DNA from: Haloferula sp. BvORR071
GTDB taxonomy: Bacteria > Verrucomicrobiota > Verrucomicrobiia > Verrucomicrobiales > Akkermansiaceae
Length of the DNA stretch: 55,024 bases
NCBI RefSeq assembly: GCF_000739615.1
Contig: NZ_BATP01000049.1
Span: 1 to 55,024 of the forward strand
Direction of reading: 5' to 3'
The position numbers and the translations under genes are program-made. A model generated the notes under the pieces. The model was not told where the DNA came from. It ran no database searches and was given only the letters and a program-made list of their open reading frames with translations. Positions 8,113 to 17,223 of this stretch are shown here, piece by piece. Position 1 is the stretch's first letter. Every line of letters begins with the position of its first letter.

Positions 8113-9036
8113 TCACGCCACCGCCATCGCTCCTCCGGGACCCGCCGGCCGGTTCCTCTCCAGCAGCCGGACAAAATTCCTCACCAGCAAGGAAGCCCCT
8201 GAGGTCTTCCACACGGCCCACATGGTGAAGTCCACCTTCGCCTTCTCACCGACCAAAGGCAGGGTCACGATCCCGTGGCTCGCCCGCAGGTCCAGTACCT
8301 CCGGCAGCATGCTCAGCCCTTGATCCGCCGCCACCATTGTAAGCAGCGACTCAAAGCCGACAATCTGCCGCACCACTGCCGGCGTCGCCCCGGCCTCGTC
8401 GAACATAGCGAGAATATCCCGCCGGTGGGTCGAGTGCTTCTCATCGCCGACACAGAGGATCGTCTTGTAGCGCAGGTCATCCAGCCGCAGCGAGCGCCGC
8501 GAGGCGAAGGGATGATCCTTCGACATCGAGACCCCGAAGGTCGAGCGCACCAGCAGCAGGCTGGACATGCCCGGCACCTTCTCGGTGTCGCGGCCGTAGG
8601 CGAAGCCCAGATCGATCTCGTCGTGCGCCAGTGCCTCCAGCTGCTCCGGCGGAGTCATCTCGACAAAAGTCACCTCCACATCCGGGAAGTGGCCACGGAA
8701 GGCCCGCAGCGCATCCGGCAAGAAACTCGCCGCGATCTGGCCGACGCTGCCGATCCGGAGTTGGCCGCGGCGCCCGTTCTGGGCCTCGCGGGCCCGGGCG
8801 ACGGCGTTTTCCACGTCATCCAGGATTGCCTGTGAGTCGGCCAGGAAGACTTTCCCGGCATCCGTCAGGGCCACCCGCACCGTGTCACGGTCCAGCAGTT
8901 TCAGGCCGGTCTCGACTTCGAGATCCTTAATCTGCTTGCTCAGGGCCGGGCGCGTGACATTCAGGCGCTCCGCGGCGCGGCGGAAATTCAGTTCCTCCGC
9001 GACTGCCACGAAGTATCTCAAGTGCCGCAGTTCCAT
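8113..9036 (-). CDS. LysR-family transcriptional regulator
   Basis: A 307-aa LTTR. The N-terminal winged helix-turn-helix (MELRHLRYFVAVAEELNF, then RRAAERLNVTRPALSKQIKDLE) is followed by a periplasmic-binding-protein-like effector domain (from GQLRIGSVGQIAASFLPDAL). It is divergent from the RND efflux operon starting at 9274. In this family that arrangement usually means the regulator controls the neighbouring operon in response to a small effector. Two inverted repeats in the shared 237-bp gap, one only 12 bp from its own ATG, are plausible operators (inference). Its C-terminus has a short Gly/Pro-rich tail. Confidence 0.9.
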   Translation of the reverse strand: MELRHLRYFVAVAEELNFRRAAERLNVTRPALSKQIKDLEVETGLKLLDRDTVRVALTDAGKVFLADSQAILDDVENAVARAREAQNGRRGQLRIGSVGQIAASFLPDALRAFRGHFPDVEVTFVEMTPPEQLEALAHDEIDLGFAYGRDTEKVPGMSSLLLVRSTFGVSMSKDHPFASRRSLRLDDLRYKTILCVGDEKHSTHRRDILAMFDEAGATPAVVRQIVGFESLLTMVAADQGLSMLPEVLDLRASHGIVTLPLVGEKAKVDFTMWAVWKTSGASLLVRNFVRLLERNRPAGPGGAMAVA

Positions 9037-9047
9037 CGCCCGGGGGA

Positions 9048-9143
9048 CTGGTAAGCGCAGGTTACCAGCTTGGAAACTTCAAAGTCATTCCGCCCCCGCA
9101 TTTCCCGTGCTAAGTAAGCGCACGTCTGAAACATCCGTTTCAG
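9048..9143. promoter_or_regulatory. Candidate LysR operators in the divergent efflux control region
   Basis: Two perfect inverted repeats lie between the divergent LysR gene and the efflux operon. CTGGTAA (9048-9054) and TTACCAG (9062-9068) have a 7-bp spacer. CTGAAAC (9126-9132) and GTTTCAG (9137-9143) have a 4-bp spacer. The first is close to the T-N11-A geometry of LTTR sites and overlaps the LysR 5' region, fitting autoregulation. Binding is inferred only from position and symmetry. Confidence 0.45.
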
Positions 9144-9273
9144 GTTTTGAGGCCACCCGATCGACCTTACGCCAAATCTTCGCCACCGCATGCGATTTTC
9201 TGCTCTCCCGGCCAACTTTTTTACGCCTCCCACGATTTTCCAGCGATCTTACCTTCTCTTGCCTGCCACTGCC

Positions 9274-10461
9274 ATGCGTCCCATCCACTTCCTTCCTCTG
9301 ACGGCCCTCCTCTTCCTGCCTGCTTGCCAAAACAAGAAGGCGGCAGCGGCAGCCGGTCCGCCGCAGATGCCACCCGCCGCGGTGACCGTCCTGCCGGCGG
9401 CCAGTGAGACCGTCCAGATCACGCGCCTGCTTCCCGGCCGCATCGATGCGCTGCGGATCGCGGAGGTGCGTGCGCGCGTTTCCGGCATCCTGCTGGAGAA
9501 GACCTTCAAGGAAGGCGGCGAGGTCAAGGCGGACGAGGTCCTCTTCAAGATCGACCCCGCCCCGCTCCTGGCGGTGAAGGAAAACGCTGCCGCAGCTCTG
9601 GTCCGTGCCGAGGCGACCCAGCACCAGACGAAGACCCAGCTATCCCGCTACGAATCGCTGGTCAGTTCGAATGCGGTTTCCAAGCAGCAGTATGACGATG
9701 CCGAGTCCGCCGTGAAGGTGGCTGACGCGGAGGTCAAAGCCGCCGAAGCCGCACTCAAGACCGCCCAGCTCCGCTTGGACTACGCCACCGTCACCGCGCC
9801 GATCTCCGGCCGTGTCGGCCGCGCGATGGTCACCGAGGGTGCGCTGGTCGGTGAGAATGAAGCGACGCTGATGGCGACGATCCAACAGCTTGACCCGATC
9901 TACTTCGACTTCACGCAATCCAGTGCCGATCTCATCGCGCTGCGCCGTGCCTCGAAGAATGGCCTGACCCAAGCATCGCCGGAGCAATCCACGGCCAAGC
10001 TGATCCTCGAAGACGGCACCGAATACAGTGCTCCGGGCAAGATCCTCTTCTCGGAAGCGACGGTGGATCCCTCCACGGGCATGGTCACTCTGCGCGCCGA
10101 GTTCCCGAATCCCGACCGCCTTCTTCTTCCCGGCATGTTCGCCCGCGTGCGGGTCGTGCAGGCCGTTAAGGAAAACGTCGTGACCGTGCCCCAGCGCGCC
10201 GTCACCCGTGCTCCTGGCGGTGCGGGGAGCGTGATGGTGGTAGACGACAGCAACCACGCGCAGATGAAGACGATCCAGACCGCGGAAGCTGTCGGCGACA
10301 AGTGGGTCGTGAGCTCGGGGCTCAACCCGGGCGAGAAGGTCATCATCGAAGGACTGCTCAAGGCCAAGCCGGGCGCCGCGGTGGTGCCGGAGCCCTTCCA
10401 GCCCGCGCCGGCGAAAGTCGAAACCAGCCAGTCTGCTCCTGCAGCCGGCAAGAAGGGCTAA
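9274..10461 (+). CDS. RND efflux periplasmic adaptor (membrane fusion lipoprotein)
   Basis: A 395-aa AcrA/MexA-type adaptor. From the ATG at 9274 the product has a lipoprotein signal (PLTALLFLPAC). Then come the first beta-barrel/lipoyl half (LPGRIDALRIAEVRARVSG), an alpha-hairpin coiled coil (about residues 100-165, ENAAAALVRAEATQHQTKT), and the second lipoyl half (LDYATVTAPISGRVGRAMV). A beta-barrel and membrane-proximal domain follow. The frame is open upstream to 9190, but that would bury the lipobox. It links the inner-membrane pump to the outer-membrane channel encoded downstream. First gene of a three-gene operon. Confidence 0.93.
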   Translation: MRPIHFLPLTALLFLPACQNKKAAAAAGPPQMPPAAVTVLPAASETVQITRLLPGRIDALRIAEVRARVSGILLEKTFKEGGEVKADEVLFKIDPAPLLAVKENAAAALVRAEATQHQTKTQLSRYESLVSSNAVSKQQYDDAESAVKVADAEVKAAEAALKTAQLRLDYATVTAPISGRVGRAMVTEGALVGENEATLMATIQQLDPIYFDFTQSSADLIALRRASKNGLTQASPEQSTAKLILEDGTEYSAPGKILFSEATVDPSTGMVTLRAEFPNPDRLLLPGMFARVRVVQAVKENVVTVPQRAVTRAPGGAGSVMVVDDSNHAQMKTIQTAEAVGDKWVVSSGLNPGEKVIIEGLLKAKPGAAVVPEPFQPAPAKVETSQSAPAAGKKG

Positions 10462-10492
10462 GCCGGGGACCTGCGTCGAAAGGCGCATTCAC

Positions 10493-10532
10493 CGCTCCGG
10501 TTTAGTAACTAGAATTTAGTAATTAGTAATTT
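10493..10532 (+). repeat. 40-bp AT-rich leader element, copy 2 (before the RND permease)
   Basis: Matches 2856-2895 at 38 of 40 positions (differences A/G at base 7 and C/A at base 15). It lies between the adaptor and permease genes and ends exactly 8 nt before the permease ATG. The internal structure is near-heptameric AWTTAGT units. No Shine-Dalgarno occurs between it and the start codon. Confidence 0.75.
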
Positions 10533-10540
10533 CCGCCACG

Positions 10541-13500
10541 ATGGCCCAGTTCTTCATTAGCCGCCCCGTCTTCGCATGGGTGGTTTCCATTCTGATCGCC
10601 CTGATGGGGATCATCTCGATCACGAAGTTGCCGGTGGCGCAGTATCCCGCGGTCGCGCCGCCCTCGATTTCGATCACCGTCAACTACGCCGGTGCTTCCG
10701 CCGAGACCCTGACCGACACCGTGACCTCGGTGATCGAGCAGAACCTGAACGGCATCGACAACCTGCTCTACATGTCGTCCGCGAGTGATGCGAACGGCAC
10801 CGCGATCATCACGCTCTACTTCAATCCCGGCACCGACCCCGATGTGGCGCAGGTGCAGGTGCAGAACAAGGTCCAGCTTGCGACGCCGAGCCTGCCGCAG
10901 ACCGTGCAGCAGCAAGGTGTGGTGGTGGCGAAGGCGACGCGGAACTTCATGATGTTCATCGCGCTGTCCACCGATGACGGCAGCATGGATGCCATCGCGC
11001 TGGGCAACTACATGGCCTCCAGCGTGCTCGACCCGATCCGCCGTGTGGAAGGTGTGGGTGAGGTGATCCAATTCGGCACCCAGTATGCGATGCGCGTATG
11101 GATCGATCCGGACAAGCTGCTGAGCTACGGGATGACCCCGGGCGATGTGAATGCGGCGATCCAAGCCCAGAACACCCAGGTTCCGGTAGGCCAGATCGGC
11201 GCGCTGCCAGCAGCGGCCAACCAGCAGCTGAACATCATTCTCCAAGGTCGCTCGACCCTGCGCGAAGCGGAAGAATTCCGGAACATCGTGCTGCGTGTGA
11301 ATACGGATGGCTCGCGCGTTTACCTGCGTGATGTCGCCCGCGTTGAGCTCGGCGGCCAGGATTACTCGATCAAGGCCCGCATCGATGGCAAGCCGACTGC
11401 GGCTGCCGCGGTGAAGCTCTCGCCGACCGCGAATGCCTTGGATACGGCCGCCGGCGTACGCAAGGAAGTGGAGCGCCTGCAGGAGTTCTTCCCGGCCGGC
11501 GTGAAGGTGATCTATCCGCTGGATACCTCGACCTTCGTGAAGATCTCTGTGGAGGAGGTGCTCAAGACCCTCGTGGAAGCCATCATCCTGGTGTTCCTGG
11601 TGATGTATCTCTTCCTCCAGAACTTCCGCGCCACGCTGATCCCCACACTGGTAGTGCCGGTGGCCCTGCTGGGCACCTGCGGCCTGATGGCGGCCTTCGG
11701 CTTCTCCATCAACGTGCTGACCATGTTCGGCATGGTGCTCGCGATCGGCATCCTGGTGGACGACGCGATCGTGGTGGTGGAAAACGTCGAGCGTATCATG
11801 AGCGAGGAGGGCCTGTCTCCGAAGGCGGCCACCCGCAAGGCGATGGGCCAGATCACCAGCGCACTGATCGGTATCACCGTGGTGCTGGTGGCGGTGTTCA
11901 TCCCGATGGCTTTCTTCGGTGGGTCGGTGGGCACGATTTACCGCCAGTTCACCATGTCGATGGTGTCGTGCATGCTGTTCTCGGTGTTCCTGGCGATGTC
12001 GCTCACACCGGCACTCTGCGGCACCCTGCTCAAGCAGGTGGAGGCGGGTCATCACATGACCAAGCGCGGTCCTTTCGGTTGGTTCAACCGGGCCTTTGAC
12101 GCCACCACGAACGGTTACCAGCGGGTGGTCGGCGGCACGCTCCGGCACGCCTGGGCCGGTCTTGTCGCCCTGATCGTGGTCTGCCTCGGCGTGACCCATC
12201 TCTACCAGAAGATGCCGTCCTCCTTCCTGCCGGAAGAAGACCAGGGCTACTTCCTGACCCTGGTGAGCTTGCCGGATGGCGCGACCGATGAGCGCACCGG
12301 CGAGGCCCTCACCAAGATGGAGGAATACTTCGCGAAGCAGCCGGAGATTGAGCACTACTTCACGGTGGCTGGCTTCAGCTTCACCGGTAAGGCCCAGAAC
12401 TCCGGTCTCGCCTTCCTTCGGCTCAAGCCATGGGAGGAGCGCGAGGGCAAGGAGCACAAGGTGCAGGAGATCATCAAGCGCGGCATCATGGCGCTCGGCG
12501 GGATCAAGGACGCCTTCGTGTTCCCGCTGAATCCGCCTGCGATTCCTGAACTCGGCACTTCGTCCGGCTTCGACTTCTGGCTGCAGGATGTCGGCGGCGT
12601 GGGTCACGAGAAACTGATGCAGGCGCGCAACCAGATTCTTGGAATGGCCGCGCAGAATCCGCTGCTCGCCGGGGTCCGCCCGCAGGGCCTGAACGATGCC
12701 GCGCAGATCAAGATCGAGCTCGACCAGGACAAGGCCGCGGCGCTGGGCGTCTCCCTCGCGGAGATCAATCAGACGATGCAGACGGCATTCGGCTCCGCCT
12801 ACGTGAACAATTTCGTGAACGGTCCGCGCGTGCAGCGGGTGATCGTGCAGCTCGACGCACCATTCCGCATGACCCCCGACGACCTCGGCAAGGTGTGGCT
12901 GCGGAACAAGGAGAACAAGATGGTGCCCTTGTCGTCGGTGACTTCTACAAGCTGGTCCTACGGCTCACCGCAGCTCCAGCGCTACGATGGCCTGCCGGCG
13001 GTGAACATCGTAGGTGCCGCCGCCCCGGGGAAAAGCTCGGGCCAGGCGATGGAAGAGATGGAGAAGATGGCGAAGCAGCTGCCGGCCGGCATCGGCTACT
13101 CTTGGAGCGGCCAGTCGCTGGAAGAACAGATCTCCGGCAACCAGGCGCCGATGCTCTATGGCGTGTCGATCCTGATCGTGTTCCTCTGCCTGGCGGCTCT
13201 CTATGAGAGCTGGTCGATCCCGGTGGCGGTGATCATGGTGGTGCCGCTGGGGATTCTCGGCGCGCTGGCCGCAGTGTCGCTGCGCGACCTGCCGAATGAC
13301 GTGTATTTCAAGGTGGGCCTGCTCACCACGGTGGGTCTCTCGACCAAGAATGCGATTTTGATCATCGAGTTCGCACTCGACCTGGAGAAGGCCGGCAAGG
13401 GGCTGATTGAGGCCACCCTGGAGGCGGTGAAGCTGCGCCTGCGGCCGATTCTGATGACCTCGATGGCCTTCATTCTGGGGGTGGTGCCGCTGGTGATCAG

Positions 13501-13702
13501 CACCGGCGCCGGCTCCGCCAGCCAGAATGCGATTGGCACCGGGGTTGCAGGCGGCATGATCTCGGGCACACTACTCGCGATCTTCCTGGTGCCCATGTTC
13601 TACGTTATTGTCCGGAAAATCGTCAGCCGCATCTCTCCTGCTAAAAATCCGGAATCGGAAATTCCCTCCCAGCCTCTAACCGGAGACCTGAATCATGCGT
13701 AA
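10541..13702 (+). CDS. RND multidrug efflux permease (AcrB/MexB, HAE1 type)
   Basis: A 1053-aa hydrophobe/amphiphile exporter of the inner membrane, the proton-driven pump of the tripartite system. It starts with the typical MAQFFISRPVFAWVVSI. The proton-relay pair is in GILVDDAIVVVENVER (Asp near 407-408). The relay Lys is in LSTKNAILIIEFA (near 936, equivalent to AcrB K940). Two large periplasmic loops follow TM1 and TM7, giving 12 TMs in all. The length equals AcrB, so it is intact. It is preceded by the adaptor gene and the 40-bp leader element, and its 3' end overlaps the channel gene by 8 nt, indicating translational coupling. Confidence 0.97.
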   Translation: MAQFFISRPVFAWVVSILIALMGIISITKLPVAQYPAVAPPSISITVNYAGASAETLTDTVTSVIEQNLNGIDNLLYMSSASDANGTAIITLYFNPGTDPDVAQVQVQNKVQLATPSLPQTVQQQGVVVAKATRNFMMFIALSTDDGSMDAIALGNYMASSVLDPIRRVEGVGEVIQFGTQYAMRVWIDPDKLLSYGMTPGDVNAAIQAQNTQVPVGQIGALPAAANQQLNIILQGRSTLREAEEFRNIVLRVNTDGSRVYLRDVARVELGGQDYSIKARIDGKPTAAAAVKLSPTANALDTAAGVRKEVERLQEFFPAGVKVIYPLDTSTFVKISVEEVLKTLVEAIILVFLVMYLFLQNFRATLIPTLVVPVALLGTCGLMAAFGFSINVLTMFGMVLAIGILVDDAIVVVENVERIMSEEGLSPKAATRKAMGQITSALIGITVVLVAVFIPMAFFGGSVGTIYRQFTMSMVSCMLFSVFLAMSLTPALCGTLLKQVEAGHHMTKRGPFGWFNRAFDATTNGYQRVVGGTLRHAWAGLVALIVVCLGVTHLYQKMPSSFLPEEDQGYFLTLVSLPDGATDERTGEALTKMEEYFAKQPEIEHYFTVAGFSFTGKAQNSGLAFLRLKPWEEREGKEHKVQEIIKRGIMALGGIKDAFVFPLNPPAIPELGTSSGFDFWLQDVGGVGHEKLMQARNQILGMAAQNPLLAGVRPQGLNDAAQIKIELDQDKAAALGVSLAEINQTMQTAFGSAYVNNFVNGPRVQRVIVQLDAPFRMTPDDLGKVWLRNKENKMVPLSSVTSTSWSYGSPQLQRYDGLPAVNIVGAAAPGKSSGQAMEEMEKMAKQLPAGIGYSWSGQSLEEQISGNQAPMLYGVSILIVFLCLAALYESWSIPVAVIMVVPLGILGALAAVSLRDLPNDVYFKVGLLTTVGLSTKNAILIIEFALDLEKAGKGLIEATLEAVKLRLRPILMTSMAFILGVVPLVISTGAGSASQNAIGTGVAGGMISGTLLAIFLVPMFYVIVRKIVSRISPAKNPESEIPSQPLTGDLNHA

Positions 13703-15074
13703 ATCGCACCTGCTCATTCTATCGCTTCCCGCGCTGGTTACGTCCTGCAACATGCAGCCCCCGCTCGACCGGGTGGAATCCCCGGTTTCCGAAAGCTTCC
13801 CGGGTAACTCCGGCGGCTCGGTTTCGGCGGATATTGCTTGGAACAAGTTCATCGTCGATCCGCGGCTCAAGCGCTTGGTGAAGACGGCCTTGGACAACAA
13901 CCGCGACCTGCGGGTGGCGGCGCTCAATGTCGAACAGACGCGGGCCCAGTATGGGATCGCCCGCAGCGCCTTGTTCCCGACAGTGGATGTCAGCGCTTCC
14001 GGCACGCGGGCCCGGACTCCCGGGGCGACGAACTCCGCCGGCCGGGTCACCGACACGCGGGCCTATGATGTCTCCGTCGGCGTGACCGGCTACGAGCTGG
14101 ATATCTGGGGCCGGGTGCGCAGCCTGAGCGATGCGGCGCTGCAGCAGTACTTCGCCAGCGATGCCGCCCGTATCGGCGTGCAGATCTCCTTGGTGTCGGA
14201 AGTTTCGAACGTCTACTTCACCCAGCGCGCGGCGATCGAGCAGATCGCCCTGGCGCAGGAGACCCTGAAGGCGACGAGCGAGACGTACGACCTGATGAAG
14301 AAGCGCTTCGATGCTGGCGACGTGTCCGAACTGGACCTGCGCTCGGTGGACATCCAGGTGCAGACGGCAAAGGAGCAGCTTGCGGTTTTCCAACAGCGTC
14401 TGGCGGAAACGAACAACGCGCTGGCGCTGCTCCTGGGCACCGGGATTCCCGGCGGTTTGCCGGAAGGCCGTACGCTGGAAGGCGCACTGGTCGCAGATGT
14501 GCGTGCCGGGGTTTCCTCGAACTTGCTGCTGCGCCGGCCGGATATCCTTGAGGCTGAACACCAGCTCAAGGCAGCGAACGCGAACATCGGTGCAGCCCGC
14601 GCGGCCTTCTTCCCGCGGATCACGCTGACCGGCAGTGCCGGAACCGCGAGCCGCAGCCTCGGCGATCTGTTCCAGAATGGTTCGAGCGCATGGGCCTTCT
14701 CGCCGCAAGTCAGCGTGCCGATCTTCGACGGTGGCTTCAACAAGGCCAACCTCGATGTGGCGCAGATCCGCAAGCAGATGGAGATCGCACGTTATGAGAA
14801 GGCGATCCAGACAGCATTCCGCGAAGTATCTGATGGTCTTGCAGCTCGGACAGGGCTTGCAGGCCGGATCGAAGCCTTGCAGAGTCTTGTCGCCGCGCAG
14901 CAGAAGCGCTTCGACTTGGCCGATGCCCGCTATCGTCAAGGGGTCGACAGTTACTTCGAAGTTCTAACAGCCCAACAAGATTTGTTTGACGCGCGGCAGT
15001 CCCTGATTCAACTGCGTCTTGCGCGCGCGGTGAATTCCATTGGTCTCTACAAGGCCCTTGGCGGCGGCTGGTAA
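13695..15074 (+). CDS. RND efflux outer-membrane channel lipoprotein (OprM/NodT family)
   Basis: A 459-aa outer membrane factor. The signal peptide ends in a lipobox (LVTSC), giving a lipidated N-terminus. Two OEP repeats are visible, each with a long helix rich in Ala/Gln/Arg (NNRDLRVAALNVEQTRAQYG and later NIGAARAAFFPRITLTGSAG), and the family signature LLLRRPDILEAEHQLKAANA. The protein would trimerise into the TolC-like duct that completes the pump. The ATG lies inside the last codons of the permease gene. Substrates cannot be predicted from sequence. Confidence 0.95.
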   Translation: MRKSHLLILSLPALVTSCNMQPPLDRVESPVSESFPGNSGGSVSADIAWNKFIVDPRLKRLVKTALDNNRDLRVAALNVEQTRAQYGIARSALFPTVDVSASGTRARTPGATNSAGRVTDTRAYDVSVGVTGYELDIWGRVRSLSDAALQQYFASDAARIGVQISLVSEVSNVYFTQRAAIEQIALAQETLKATSETYDLMKKRFDAGDVSELDLRSVDIQVQTAKEQLAVFQQRLAETNNALALLLGTGIPGGLPEGRTLEGALVADVRAGVSSNLLLRRPDILEAEHQLKAANANIGAARAAFFPRITLTGSAGTASRSLGDLFQNGSSAWAFSPQVSVPIFDGGFNKANLDVAQIRKQMEIARYEKAIQTAFREVSDGLAARTGLAGRIEALQSLVAAQQKRFDLADARYRQGVDSYFEVLTAQQDLFDARQSLIQLRLARAVNSIGLYKALGGGW

Positions 15075-15291
15075 ATACAGATTTCAAGAATTGGCGAGGG
15101 CGGTCGCGACGATCCGCAGCTCGTGGAGAAGCAGTTGAGCAGGCTCTTTCTGGGAGGGATGAGCCGCCGTCTGAAGCTTCACGTAGCTGCGGATCCTCCC
15201 GGCCGCCCTTTCCTTTTTTGAATGCGGAAAGACCTGAGGCCTTGGTGGTGCGAGGCTTGCGTCAGGGAAGGGGAGTGCCTTAAACAGGCGC

Positions 15292-15825
15292 ATGCTTCGA
15301 ATTCTGCTCTGCACGACCCTGATCGCCGCACTGCCCTGCCACGCTGAACCTGAAAAGGAACCGAAGAGGCAGGGTGAGACGAGCACCGGCAAGATGACTG
15401 ACGTGGACCAGGACGACGCGGGCATGAATGCCGCGATGGCGGAGGCCCGCAAAGAGTTTCCCACCTTCTGGAAGGCGATCTCCGCGGATCGAAAGAAGGC
15501 CAAGCCGGAGTTCGCTCCGGCGATGGTGAAGGCGAGCTTCAAGGACAAAGACAAGGATGGAGCCGAGCACCTCTGGATCGATGAAGTCGCGTACGACGGA
15601 AAGATGATCTCAGGTGTGGTGGCCAGCGAGCCTGCCGATCTGAAGTCAGTGAAGCTGGGTCAGAAGGTGAGCTTCCCCCTGGAGCGGCTGAGTGACTGGC
15701 TCTACGTCGAGAAGGGCGAGGCGAAGGGCGCTTTCACGGTGCAGTACCTGCGCAAGAAGATGAGCGAGACCGAGCGGAAGGAGCACGACGCTGCCTATCC
15801 GTTTCGCTTCCCGGCCTTGAAGTGA
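15292..15825 (+). CDS. Secreted DUF2314 (YegJ-like) protein
   Basis: A 177-aa protein with a cleavable signal peptide (MLRILLCTTLIAALPCHAEP) and an acidic linker. A DUF2314-like domain follows: an EFAPAMVKASFKD strand, EHLWIDEVAYDGKMISGVVA, and the terminal DWLYVEKGEAKGAFTVQYLR. Members of this family have no established biochemical function. The C-terminal segment KKMSETERKEHDAAYPF is a charged helix. It stands alone between the efflux operon and the DUF3472 gene; no operon link is obvious. Confidence 0.7.
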   Translation: MLRILLCTTLIAALPCHAEPEKEPKRQGETSTGKMTDVDQDDAGMNAAMAEARKEFPTFWKAISADRKKAKPEFAPAMVKASFKDKDKDGAEHLWIDEVAYDGKMISGVVASEPADLKSVKLGQKVSFPLERLSDWLYVEKGEAKGAFTVQYLRKKMSETERKEHDAAYPFRFPALK

Positions 15826-15884
15826 GGGCCCCCAAGCCCCGAGATTTGCGATTGACCTAGGTGACACAAAAGCAAACCTAAGGC

Positions 15885-17147
15885 ATGAAAAAATGCCTTC
15901 TGGTGATTTCGTTGGCTTCCTCGGCGCTTGCGTCGGCGGCGGTGGAAGTGCCGGCCTTCACCGCCTACACGGCTCCCGATCCCAACCGCGGAGTGAACCG
16001 CAACGACAAGAGCGGCGTCCTCACCAACTGGGATTCGAAGACGACCTTGTCATGGTACGGTCTGCTCGCGGCGAAGGGGGATCTCGATCTGTCGCTTGCG
16101 GTCACGGAAGGAACCAAGGCGAAGCTCAAGCTGACGGTGGCCTCGCAGGAGAAGCCGGCATCCTCCTGGAAGCGCGATGGCGAAGGCGAGGGAGAGAGCG
16201 TGAGCTTCGGCAAGGTCACGATCCCTGAGCCGGGTTACTATCGCTTCACGCTCGAAGGCAGCGGCAAGCTGCCGGACCTGAAGGCCTTGAAGCTGGATGG
16301 CGCCGCATCGGAAGGCGCGCATTTCTCGAAAGTGGAGCGGCGGAATTCGGCCTCGGTTCACCTTGCCTATGAGGTGCCGGCGGAGGCGAAGGAAGAGGTG
16401 GAGTGGTTCTATCAGGAAGTTACGCCGAAGACGGATCCACTGTGGAGCTACTACATGGCGACCGGTTGGCACCGCGGTTACTTCGGCATGCAGGTAAATA
16501 GCCCGACAGAGCGTCGGATCATTTTTTCCGTCTGGGATTCGGGTGGCGAATCGACGCACCGCGACAAAGTCGGCGATGACGACCGCGTGAAGCTGCTGGC
16601 CAAGGGCCCGAAGACGGATGCGGGTGACTTCGGCAACGAAGGCACCGGCGGCCACAGCCATTTGGTCTATCCCTGGAAGCTTGGCGACACGGTGGAGTTC
16701 CTGATGCGCGCGCAGGCCGAGGGCGATAAGACGATCTACACCGGCTGGTACCGCGACTCGAAGAAGAAGGATTGGGAGTTGGTGGCTTCCTTCCGCGCGC
16801 CCAAGGACGGGAAGTACCTGCACGGCCTGTATTCCTTCAACGAGAACTTCGGCGGGCAGAATGGCAACGAACGCCGCGTCTGCGAATTCGGCAACGGCTG
16901 GGTCAAGACCCACGCTGGCAAGTGGCTGCCGGTGACGAAGGCTGCCTTCACCCACGATGGTCACGGCAAGGAAGAGCGTCGCGACCGCAGTGCGGGCTTG
17001 GATGGCAAGCGCTTCTACCTCGCGAACGGCGGCTTCGTGGAGGACAAGAACAAGAGCGCGGTGACGAAGGCTTACGACAAGCTGGAGATCGCATCTCCGG
17101 AAGGGAAGCATCCGGACGACGCGGAGCTGGAGAAACTGGCGAAGTAG
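15885..17147 (+). CDS. Secreted DUF3472-domain protein
   Basis: A 420-aa exported protein with signal peptide MKKCLLVISLASSALASAA. The N-terminal beta-sandwich (to about residue 150) resembles the DUF5077-type module that commonly precedes DUF3472. The C-terminal DUF3472 region includes SYYMATGWHRGYFGMQVNS, IIFSVWDSGG and HSHLVYPWKLGDTVEFLMRA. In other bacteria such proteins occur in polysaccharide-use loci, but no activity is established. A secreted sulfatase follows 76 nt later on the same strand, preceded by a matching upstream motif, so the pair may be co-regulated for sulfated-glycan use (inference). Confidence 0.8.
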   Translation: MKKCLLVISLASSALASAAVEVPAFTAYTAPDPNRGVNRNDKSGVLTNWDSKTTLSWYGLLAAKGDLDLSLAVTEGTKAKLKLTVASQEKPASSWKRDGEGEGESVSFGKVTIPEPGYYRFTLEGSGKLPDLKALKLDGAASEGAHFSKVERRNSASVHLAYEVPAEAKEEVEWFYQEVTPKTDPLWSYYMATGWHRGYFGMQVNSPTERRIIFSVWDSGGESTHRDKVGDDDRVKLLAKGPKTDAGDFGNEGTGGHSHLVYPWKLGDTVEFLMRAQAEGDKTIYTGWYRDSKKKDWELVASFRAPKDGKYLHGLYSFNENFGGQNGNERRVCEFGNGWVKTHAGKWLPVTKAAFTHDGHGKEERRDRSAGLDGKRFYLANGGFVEDKNKSAVTKAYDKLEIASPEGKHPDDAELEKLAK

Positions 17148-17223
17148 GCCGGCTTTGGCCGGCCACCTGGTGCCGGAATGAATGGCCGTGGTAGATGGAC
17201 CAAGGTGAAACATAGGACATTTG

